Of a stretch of 64,000 bases of DNA, positions 38,882-45,480 are shown one piece after another. The position numbers and the translations under genes are program-made. The notes under the pieces are model-generated. The model searched no databases, was not told the DNA's origin, and worked only from the letters and a program-made list of their open reading frames with translations. Position 1 is the first letter of the stretch. The number at the start of each line of letters is the position of its first letter. The stretch comes from Streptantibioticus cattleyicolor NRRL 8057 = DSM 46488 (GTDB taxonomy: Bacteria; Actinomycetota; Actinomycetes; Streptomycetales; Streptomycetaceae). The stretch is from the NCBI RefSeq assembly GCF_000240165.1, contig NC_017586.1:1178001-1242000 (forward strand). Reading direction: 5' to 3'.

Positions 38882-40330
38882 GTGTCGGTGTCCACGACGT
38901 ACCTGGAGCTGTCGGAGAACGGCGGCGGGGCGCACAAGTTCTACGAGGTGACGGTGGAGGGCGTGGCCGTCACGGTGCGCTACGGGCGGATCGGGGCCGC
39001 CGGGCAGGTGCAGCGTTCCACGTTCCCGAGCGAGCAGAAGGCGCAGGCCGCGGCGGCGAAGAAGATCGGCGAGAAGGTGCGCAAGGGGTACGCGCCGGCG
39101 GTGCCGGGGCAGCGGGCGGCCCGGCCGGTCACCCGGCGCCAGGTGGCCTCGGCGCCGTCGACGGCCCGGGCGGTCGCCCCGGTGCTGTGGCGGTTCCGCA
39201 CCGGTGCCTCGGCGTTCGGCATACACATCGACGACGACCGCTGCTGGGTGGGCAACCAGGCGGGGGACGTCTACACCCTCGGCCACGACGGCGAGGTCCT
39301 CGCCCGCTACCGGCTGCCGGACGGCGTCAAGTGCCTGGTCGCCGACGACTTCTGGATCTACGCGGGGTGCGACGACGGCACCGTCTACGACCTGTCCTCC
39401 AAGCTGCCGTTCGCCGCCTACGAGATAGCCGCCGACGTGGACATCTTCTGGCTCGACATCCACGAGGGCATCCTCAACGTCGCCGACCGCAACGGCGGTC
39501 TGACGGTGATCGACCACGAGGACGAGTACCAGTGGTCGCGTCGGAGCACGGGGGCGCACGCCTGGATGGTGCGGCGTGACGACCACGCCGTGTACCACGG
39601 TCACGCGCGGGGTGTGACCGCGTACGCCCCGGACGGCGGCGGGGAGCTGTGGCACACCGACACCCGGGGCGCGGTGCTCTTCGGCTGGCAGGAGGACGCG
39701 TCGGTCTACGCGGGCACCGCCCAGCGGGTCGTCCAGCGGCTGGCGAAGGCCACCGGCGCGGTGGAGGCCACCTACGCCTGCGACGCGGTGGTGTACTCCT
39801 GCGCCACCGCCCCCGGCGGACGGTACGTCTTCGCCGGCGACTCGGCCTCCTCGGTCTACTGCTTCGACGCGCACGGCACCCGGCTGTGGAAGCTGGGCAC
39901 CGGCGGCGGCTCGGCGCTGTCGATGCAGTACCGGGACGAGAAGCTGTACATGGTGACCACGGACGGTTCGCTGGTGTGCGTGGACGCCTCGCCGGCCGCG
40001 ATATCGGCCGCGCAGTCCGGCAGCGTGCCGGTGCCGGTGGACGTCAAGTCCTCGGCGGCGCTGCCCACCTACACCCCGTCGACGGCCGTGCGGACGGTGG
40101 CGTCGGCGCAGGCGGTGACGGGCGCGGGGGCGGACGGCGTGGTGGTCGAGTGCGTCCGGGACGGGGCACGGCTGCGGGTCCACGTGGTCTCGGAAGGGTA
40201 CGAGCCGACGTGGAACGTGCAGTTCCCGCGGGCCGTCCGGGAGGCCGGCGCCCGATTCCTGGTGGACGCGCTGCACCCGGCACCCGGCGGCTTCTACCGG
40301 GTGCGCGGGGAGATCCGGCGGCTGGTGTGA
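38882..40330 (+). CDS. WGR-domain protein with a C-terminal PQQ/WD-like beta-propeller
   Basis: A 482-residue protein of unknown function. Residues 1-75 or so are a WGR domain (YLELSENGGGAHKFYEVTVE, then VTVRYGRIGAAGQ, where Tyr replaces the Trp, then an alpha-helix with AQAAAAKKIGEKVRKGY), a module that in PARPs and MolR-type proteins contacts nucleic acid. From about 105 repeated beta-sheet units appear (DRCWVGNQAGDVYTLGHDGE, DDFWIYAGCDDGTVYDLSS, GRYVFAGDSASSVYCFDAHG, EKLYMVTTDGSLVCVDAS), a beta-propeller of the PQQ/outer-membrane-assembly type but without a signal peptide. I use the GTG at 38882 with GGAAGGGG upstream; an in-frame GTG at 38840, where transcription should begin, is an alternative. 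Its promoter links it to the DNA-damage response. Confidence 0.85.
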   Translation: MSVSTTYLELSENGGGAHKFYEVTVEGVAVTVRYGRIGAAGQVQRSTFPSEQKAQAAAAKKIGEKVRKGYAPAVPGQRAARPVTRRQVASAPSTARAVAPVLWRFRTGASAFGIHIDDDRCWVGNQAGDVYTLGHDGEVLARYRLPDGVKCLVADDFWIYAGCDDGTVYDLSSKLPFAAYEIAADVDIFWLDIHEGILNVADRNGGLTVIDHEDEYQWSRRSTGAHAWMVRRDDHAVYHGHARGVTAYAPDGGGELWHTDTRGAVLFGWQEDASVYAGTAQRVVQRLAKATGAVEATYACDAVVYSCATAPGGRYVFAGDSASSVYCFDAHGTRLWKLGTGGGSALSMQYRDEKLYMVTTDGSLVCVDASPAAISAAQSGSVPVPVDVKSSAALPTYTPSTAVRTVASAQAVTGAGADGVVVECVRDGARLRVHVVSEGYEPTWNVQFPRAVREAGARFLVDALHPAPGGFYRVRGEIRRLV

Positions 40331-40342
40331 CGGCCGGGGGCG

Positions 40343-40365
40343 TTGTCGGTGGCGGGGCATACGCT
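40343..40365 (+). promoter_or_regulatory. PafBC/RecA-NDp-type DNA damage promoter of ogt
   Basis: TTGTCGGTG (40343-40351), N8, TACGCT (40360-40365): exact match to the motif with R = G. The ogt GTG starts 7 bases after the -10, consistent with a leaderless transcript. Confidence 0.85.
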
Positions 40366-40371
40366 GGCGGC

Positions 40372-40908
40372 GTGAAGGTGATCTGGACGGTGCGGGAGAC
40401 CCCGATCGGCCCGCTGTTCCTGGCCGCGACGGATCAGGGGCTGGCCACTGTCGGCTTCCGGGCCGGGGAACAGGTGGTGGAGCGGACGGTACGCCGGCTG
40501 GCCGGGCGGTTCGGCACCGATCCGGTGCCCGGCGAGCCCGCGGACGACGCCCATCTGGCGCTTGCGGCACGGGAGTTGGACGCCTACTTCGCCGGGGAGC
40601 TGCGCGACTTCACCGTCGAGCTGGACTGGTCGCTCAGCGGCGGTTTCAACCGGCGGGTCCTGCACGAGCTGGCCACCGGTGTACCGTACGGCACCGTCGT
40701 CGGCTACCAGACGCTCGCCGACCGCGTCGGCGAACCCGGCGCCGCCCGGGCCGTCGGGGTCGCCATGGGCTCCAACCCGCTGCCCGTCGTCGTCCCCTGC
40801 CACCGCGTGGTGGAGAGCGACGGCGGCATCGGCGGCTTCGGCGGCGGCCTGGAGATCAAGCGGACCCTCCTCGGCCTGGAGGGCGTCCTCCCCCAGCCAC
40901 TGTTCTGA
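40372..40908 (+). CDS. ogt: Methylated-DNA--protein-cysteine methyltransferase
   Basis: A 178-residue O6-alkylguanine-DNA alkyltransferase that repairs alkylated guanine by irreversible transfer to its own cysteine. The active site is VVVPCHRVV with Cys 143; the helix-turn-helix region GVPYGTVVGYQTLADRVG and the recognition-helix segment ARAVGVAMGSNPLP are present, and the N-terminal ribonuclease-H-like domain (PIGPLFLAATDQGLATVGF) is normal. The start is the GTG at 40372 just after its damage promoter. It lies 41 bases after the WGR/beta-propeller gene and has its own promoter. Confidence 0.96.
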   Translation: MKVIWTVRETPIGPLFLAATDQGLATVGFRAGEQVVERTVRRLAGRFGTDPVPGEPADDAHLALAARELDAYFAGELRDFTVELDWSLSGGFNRRVLHELATGVPYGTVVGYQTLADRVGEPGAARAVGVAMGSNPLPVVVPCHRVVESDGGIGGFGGGLEIKRTLLGLEGVLPQPLF

Positions 40909-41268
40909 ACGCGACCCGCCGACCCGGGCCACACGGCGGTCGGGGCCGCCGCCGTCCCCTCCGGCCCGCGCGGCCGGTCGGGCCAGGGGGGCGGACAGGC
41001 CGCGTCGAGGCAATGCGCCACGCGCGGCCCCACCCGAGCCGGTGAAGCCCCACCAGCGGAACAGCGGCCGGGCAACGGACGAGGCGCCACGAGCAGCCCG
41101 CTCGGGCGAGGCGAGCGGGCCACACGCCAGGCAAGGGCACCGCCGTCCCCTGCCGGCCACGGGCGTCGTCCATGGGGCCAACCCACTACGTCGGCGCAGA
41201 GCGCCACGCGCGCTCCCCACCCGAGCCGGTCAAGGCCCCGCCGGCGGGTCAACGGGTGGGGGCGGCGC
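40909..41268. other. Gene-free region after ogt, containing a diverged duplication
   Basis: 360 bases with no credible gene. Two related blocks occur in the same order: CCGCCGTCCCC-like sequence (near 40950 and 41142) and a 45-48-base block at 41015-41059 and 41201-41248 that shares GCGCCACGCGCG and CCCACCCGAGCCGGT with a few indels. It looks like an old tandem duplication of about 190 bases. Confidence 0.7.
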
Positions 41269-41637
41269 TCAGTCCTTGCGGTCGAAGGCGGCCTTCGCCA
41301 TGTATTCCGGGTTGGGGTCGAGCGCGGCGGCGAGGCGGAAGTGGCGCACCGCTTCCTGGTGGCGGTTGGCCCGCTGGAGGGTGCGGCCGAGGGCGAAGTG
41401 GGCGAAGGCGTTGTCCGGCTCGCGCTCCAGGACTATCTGGAACTCCAGCTCGGCGGAGCGCAGTTGGGCGGACATGAAGAAGGCGCGGGCGCGCAGCAGC
41501 CGGGCCGCGGTGTTCTCCGGGTGGGCGGTGATCACCGGGTCGAGCAGCTTCACCGCACCCCGCGGGTCCCGGGCCTCCAGCAGGTGCTCGGCCGCCCGGT
41601 AGTCGATGACGTTGTCCTCGGGGGTCCGCTCACGCAC
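41269..41637 (-). CDS. Tetratricopeptide repeat protein
   Basis: A 122-residue soluble TPR protein. Three repeats can be traced: AEHLLEARDPRGAVKLLDPVI, ARLLRARAFFMSAQLRSAEL, and AHFALGRTLQRANRHQEAVRHF, each helix pair ending with the usual HPENTAA or EPDNAFA turn. This short type is conserved in streptomycetes and probably acts as a protein-binding scaffold; no partner is evident. The start is the GTG at 41637. It is transcribed away from the accessory region to its right. Confidence 0.85.
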   Translation of the reverse strand: MRERTPEDNVIDYRAAEHLLEARDPRGAVKLLDPVITAHPENTAARLLRARAFFMSAQLRSAELEFQIVLEREPDNAFAHFALGRTLQRANRHQEAVRHFRLAAALDPNPEYMAKAAFDRKD

Positions 41638-41976
41638 GGCCGTCTCCTTCCCACACGACGGTGGCGCGTTCCGCGCCGGCCGACGCGGACGGCCCGCGCG
41701 GGCTCACCGGCGTCGACGTACTACGCAAACGTCCCGGCCGCACCACTGATTCCCGCCCGCTTCTCCCTCGATCGGGTGAACCAGGCGATCGGACGGCCGA
41801 CAGGGCATCCCTACCCCGGCGCGTACGCGCGTACGCGACACCCGTACGCCGCGTCCGGCGGGCGGCCCGCGACCGCGTCTGCTTACCCTCCGGCCATGGG
41901 CCACGGGGACCTCCCGGCCGAGAAGTCCCGCGCCGGCCGGCCCCGCCGACACGCCTCCCCCACCAGGAGTCCTCCC
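41638..41976. other. Divergent intergenic region with a 16-bp palindrome
   Basis: 339 bases without a gene. The segment 41821-41836 reads GCGTACGCGCGTACGC, a perfect palindrome that is also a double GCGTACGC, and CGTACGCC follows nearby. TACCCT at 41884-41889 is a possible -10 for the dimethylformamidase-like gene. Confidence 0.5.
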
Positions 41977-42181
41977 ATGACCCCCAGCCGAGCGGGCCCC
42001 CGCCGACCGGCCCCGGCCGGAAGCACACCGGGCCGAAGCCCCCTCCCCCGGCACGCGCCCCCCGCACTGGGCCCGCCGCCACTTCCTCGGAGCCGCCGCC
42101 GGGCTCGGCGCCGGGGCGCTGGTCGCCGGGTGCTCCGAGGGCCCGGGACGGCGGGGCGGCGGGGAGCGCGGGACCGGACGC
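41977..42181 (+). other. Detached start and Tat/lipoprotein signal of the following gene (apparent frameshift)
   Basis: AGGAG and an ATG at 41977 open a reading frame MTPSRAGPRRPAPAGSTPGR that has no further sense. In another frame 42070-42140 encodes a clear twin-arginine lipoprotein signal (WARRHFLGAAAGLGAGALVA then GCSEG) continuous with the gene at 42182, but this frame has no start codon after its stop at 41978-41980. Removing one C from the C6 run at 42058-42063 would join the ATG to the signal. Either a recent frameshift or a sequencing error explains it. Confidence 0.7.
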
Positions 42182-43624
42182 GTGGCCGGGGACTCCTTCG
42201 TCGCCACGGAGAACGCCCGCCCCGGCGATCCGGACTGGCGGCTGCGCGTCCGGGGCACCGACCGGGCGGTGGAGGGATACGCCGACCGGGTGAGTGTGCT
42301 GCCCGGCGAAACGTTCCACCTGCACATATCCACCACCGCCAAGGGGTTCCGGGCCGAGGCGTTCCGGATGGGCTGGTACGGCGGGGCGCAGGCCCGCAAG
42401 GTCTGGGAGTCGCCGAGGACACCGGGCGGGGCGCGCGGCATCCCCCGGCCGTCGGGCGACACCCGTACCGTGCTGGCGGGGTGGCCGCCGTCGCTGGCGG
42501 TGACCACCACGGGGTGGCCGGAGGGCGCGTACCTGATCCGGCTCACCGCCGACACCGGCGAGCAGCGGTACATACCGGTCACCGTCCGCTCGGCGACGAC
42601 GGCGGGGCGGCTGGTGCTGGTCAACGCGGTGGCGACCTGGCAGGCGTACAACACCTGGGGCGGCCACAGCCTGTACCACGGGCCGGGCGGCAAGTCGGAC
42701 TACTCCGGCCGGGCGCTGGCGGTCGGCTGCGACCGGCCCTACGACGAGGACGGCGCGCCGCTGTTCACCACCTACGAGCAGCCGGCGATCGCGCTCGCCG
42801 AGCGGCTGGGGCTGCCGCTGGCGTACGTCACCGGCATGGACGTCGACCGCGACCCGGCGCTGCTGCGCGGGGCGCACGCGGTGGTCTCCCTCGGCCACGA
42901 CGAGTACTGGACCCCGGCGATGCGGGCGCATGTCACCGCGGCCCGGGACGCGGGCACCAACGTGGCCTTCCTCGGCGCCAACGCGTGCTTCCGGCGGATC
43001 CGGCTGGAGCCCTCCCCGGGCGGGGAACGCAGGTTGGTGGTCTGCTACAAGACCGACTGGCCACGCGATCCGCTGGCCGGCAAGGACGACGCCGCGGTCA
43101 CCACGGACTACCGCGAGCCGCCCGCCGCCCGTCCGGAGAACTCGCTCACCGGCACGCTGTACGAGTCCAACCCGACCGACGCCGACTACGTGGTGGCCGA
43201 GCCCGGGCACTGGCTCTTCGAGGGCACCGGGGTCACCCGTGGCACCGGCTTCCCCAACCTCGTCGGCACCGAGTACGACCGGGTCAACTCCGGGGCCGCG
43301 ACGCCTCGTCCGATCCAGATCGTGGCCCACTCCAGGCTGGTCTGCCGGGGCGTGCGCAGCTACTCGGACTCGGCGTACTACACGGTGGCGAGCGGCGCCG
43401 GGGTCTTCAACACCGGCACCATGCGCTGGGTGGAGTCGCTCACCGGGGACGGCGGCCACGGCATACCGCCGCACACCGCCGCCTTCACCTCACGGGTCAC
43501 CGAGAACCTGTTGCGGGCGTTCGCCGCCGGTCCGGCCGGGCGGACGCATCCGGCCGAGGACAACCTGGACGCCTACCACCCCTTCGACGGCGACCCGATA
43601 TGGGGCCGGAAGCACCTGTGGTGA
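42182..43624 (+). CDS. N,N-dimethylformamidase large-subunit-like protein (probable Tat lipoprotein, N-terminus frameshifted)
   Basis: The in-frame part from the GTG at 42182 is 480 residues and resembles the C-terminal domain of the dimethylformamidase beta subunit, found in secreted actinobacterial proteins. Recognisable stretches are an Ig-like beta domain (YADRVSVLPGETFHLHISTT, RMGWYGG), then LVNAVATWQAYNTWGGHSLY, DRPYDEDGAPLFTTYEQ, VVSLGHDEYWTPAMR, and GVFNTGTMRWVESL. The GTG at 42182 lies after the lipobox, so starting there would remove the export signal; I think the real start is the ATG at 41977 with a frameshift between. The substrate is unknown. It ends 7 bases before convergent coaE. 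Confidence 0.8.
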   Translation: MAGDSFVATENARPGDPDWRLRVRGTDRAVEGYADRVSVLPGETFHLHISTTAKGFRAEAFRMGWYGGAQARKVWESPRTPGGARGIPRPSGDTRTVLAGWPPSLAVTTTGWPEGAYLIRLTADTGEQRYIPVTVRSATTAGRLVLVNAVATWQAYNTWGGHSLYHGPGGKSDYSGRALAVGCDRPYDEDGAPLFTTYEQPAIALAERLGLPLAYVTGMDVDRDPALLRGAHAVVSLGHDEYWTPAMRAHVTAARDAGTNVAFLGANACFRRIRLEPSPGGERRLVVCYKTDWPRDPLAGKDDAAVTTDYREPPAARPENSLTGTLYESNPTDADYVVAEPGHWLFEGTGVTRGTGFPNLVGTEYDRVNSGAATPRPIQIVAHSRLVCRGVRSYSDSAYYTVASGAGVFNTGTMRWVESLTGDGGHGIPPHTAAFTSRVTENLLRAFAAGPAGRTHPAEDNLDAYHPFDGDPIWGRKHLW

Positions 43625-43631
43625 CGGTTCG

Positions 43632-44258
43632 TCAGTTTCCGGCGGGGCGGGCGGTGCCGCGGGCCGCCGCCCGTTCCCGCAACTCACGCCAGACACCGGC
43701 CACCTGGCGCTCCAGCTCCTCCAGCGGGCCGTCGTTGCGGATCACCAGGTCGGCCACGGCCAGCCGCTGCTCGCGGGTGGCCTGGGCGGCCATCCGGGCC
43801 CGGGCCTCCTGCTCGGTCATGCCGCGCAGCCGTGTCAGCCGGTCGAGCTGGGTGGCGGGGTCGGCGTCGACCACGACCACCAGGTCGTAGAGGTCGGCCA
43901 GCCCGTTCTCGGTGAGGAGCGGTACGTCGTGGACGACGATGGCCTCCGGCCCGGCCGCGGCCTGCAACTCGGCGGCGCGGTCCCGGACGAGCGGGTGCAC
44001 GATCGCGTTGAGCGCGGCGAGCCTGGCGGGGTCGCCGAAGACGATGCCGCCGAGCTTGGGCCGGTCCAGCGTGCCCTGCGCCGTCAGCACCTGGTCGCCG
44101 AACTCGGCCACCACGGCGGCGAGTCCGGGGGTGCCCGGCTCCACGACCTCGCGCGCGATGCGGTCGGAGTCGATCAGCACCGCCCCGTACGACACCAGCA
44201 ACCGCGAGACCTCGCTCTTGCCCGCCCCGATCCCGCCCGTGAGCCCCACATTCAGCAT
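43632..44258 (-). CDS. coaE: Dephospho-CoA kinase
   Basis: A 208-residue kinase catalysing the last step of coenzyme A synthesis, phosphorylation of the 3'-hydroxyl of dephospho-CoA. The P-loop is [17 protein letters not shown] at residues 5-21, followed by [40 protein letters not shown] and the lid region [20 protein letters not shown]. Length is typical for the single-domain form. The start ATG at 44258 is preceded by a short gap of 20 bases to the PAC2 gene stop, suggesting co-transcription. Confidence 0.96.
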   Translation of the reverse strand: MLNVGLTGGIGAGKSEVSRLLVSYGAVLIDSDRIAREVVEPGTPGLAAVVAEFGDQVLTAQGTLDRPKLGGIVFGDPARLAALNAIVHPLVRDRAAELQAAAGPEAIVVHDVPLLTENGLADLYDLVVVVDADPATQLDRLTRLRGMTEQEARARMAAQATREQRLAVADLVIRNDGPLEELERQVAGVWRELRERAAARGTARPAGN

Positions 44259-44278
44259 GGGGCCAGCCTAGTGCCGCG

Positions 44279-45217
44279 TCAGGCGCCGCCCTCGCCGCTC
44301 TCCCGTTCGGCGAGGAAGCGCTCGAACTGGGCGCCGAGGTCGTCGGCGGAGGGCAGGTCGATCGGCTCGGCCATCAGGCTCTCCCGGGTGGCGGCGCCGG
44401 CCAGCGCGTCGTACTGGGTCTCCAGGCCGCGGACGACCGAGACGAGTTCGGCGTCGCCCTCGGCGATCTGGCGCTCGATCTCGCCGCGGATGGTGTGGGA
44501 TTCGGCGCGCAGCGCGCTGGCCGGGCCGGGGAGGACCAGCCCGGTGGCGGCGGTGATCGCCTCCAGCACGGCGAGCGAGGCGTCGGGGTAGGGGGAACGG
44601 GCCAGGTAGTGGGGGACGTGGGCGGCGACGCCCAGCACGTCGTGGCCGGCCTCGGCGAGCCGCAGTTCGATCAGCGACTCGGCGCTGCCGGGGACCTGGG
44701 CCTCGTCGAACCAGGCGCGGTGGCCGGGCATCAGGTCGACGCGGTTGCCGTGCGGGGTGATGCCGACCGGCCGGGTGTGCGGGACGCCCATCGGTATGCC
44801 GTGGAAGTTGATCGACAGGCGGACCCCGAAGCGCTCCACCAGTCGGCGCACGGCCTGCGCGAACGCCTCCCAGTGGACGTCCGGTTCGGGGCCGGAGAGC
44901 AGCAGGAACGGGGTGCCGGTGGCGTCGTGCACCAGGCGCAGCGCGATCTCGGGGGCCTCGTAGTCGGTCCAGTGGTCGCGGCGGAAGGTCATCAGGGGGC
45001 GTCGGGCCCGGTAGTCGACCAGGCGGTCGGCGTCGAAGCGGGCCACCACCTGGTGGTCGAGGCCGTCGAGCAGTCGGTCGACGAGGAGTTCACCGGTCTC
45101 GCCGGCGTCGATGAAACCGTCGAGGTGGTACAGGAGGACCGGGCCGCCGACGTCCGCGGAGTCGACCGCGTCCACGCCTTCCGGTTCGAGTTCGTACATG
45201 TCCTGCGGATCCAGCAC
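44279..45217 (-). CDS. PAC2 family protein
   Basis: A 312-residue PAC2 (proteasome assembly chaperone-like) protein, common in actinobacteria with a proteasome. The alpha/beta core shows [59 protein letters not shown], and [20 protein letters not shown]; the last 60 residues form a helical, Glu-rich tail. Its function in actinobacteria is not established. I use the GTG at 45217 with AGGAAAGGG about 10 bases upstream; an ATG five codons further in (MYELEPEG) is possible. It precedes coaE on the same strand. Confidence 0.88.
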   Translation of the reverse strand: MLDPQDMYELEPEGVDAVDSADVGGPVLLYHLDGFIDAGETGELLVDRLLDGLDHQVVARFDADRLVDYRARRPLMTFRRDHWTDYEAPEIALRLVHDATGTPFLLLSGPEPDVHWEAFAQAVRRLVERFGVRLSINFHGIPMGVPHTRPVGITPHGNRVDLMPGHRAWFDEAQVPGSAESLIELRLAEAGHDVLGVAAHVPHYLARSPYPDASLAVLEAITAATGLVLPGPASALRAESHTIRGEIERQIAEGDAELVSVVRGLETQYDALAGAATRESLMAEPIDLPSADDLGAQFERFLAERESGEGGA

Positions 45218-45376
45218 CGTAACCGCCCTTTCCTGTTCTTCAACCGGCCAACGTCCGGGCGGGCGGCGGCATTCCCGGACCGGCCGGCACCGGCGCGGGT
45301 TACGCCGTGCGGGTGATCTTCGCGTGCCGGTGATGACGTGCGGCGGCACGCCGGGCGGATGGTGCGGTGAGCGGCC

Positions 45377-45405
45377 TTGACAGCGGTCCCGGCGGGGTCG
45401 AGGAT
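45377..45405 (+). promoter_or_regulatory. Promoter of the GH92 gene
   Basis: TTGACA (45377-45382), a 17-base spacer and GAGGAT (45400-45405). The -35 is perfect. Confidence 0.6.
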
Positions 45406-45445
45406 CCTCGACCGGACCAAGGCGCGGCATCGGTGACGACGGGGA

Positions 45446-45461
45446 CTGACAGCGTTGTCAG
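45446..45461 (+). promoter_or_regulatory. LacI-family-type operator upstream of the GH92 gene
   Basis: CTGACA-GCGT-TGTCAG is a perfect 6-base inverted repeat centred about 42 bases after the probable transcription start and 20 bases before the start codon. Such TGACAnnnnTGTCA boxes are typical of LacI-family sugar repressors in streptomycetes; a downstream roadblock position fits repression. Confidence 0.6.
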
Positions 45462-45480
45462 CACGAAGGGACACGAGCCA

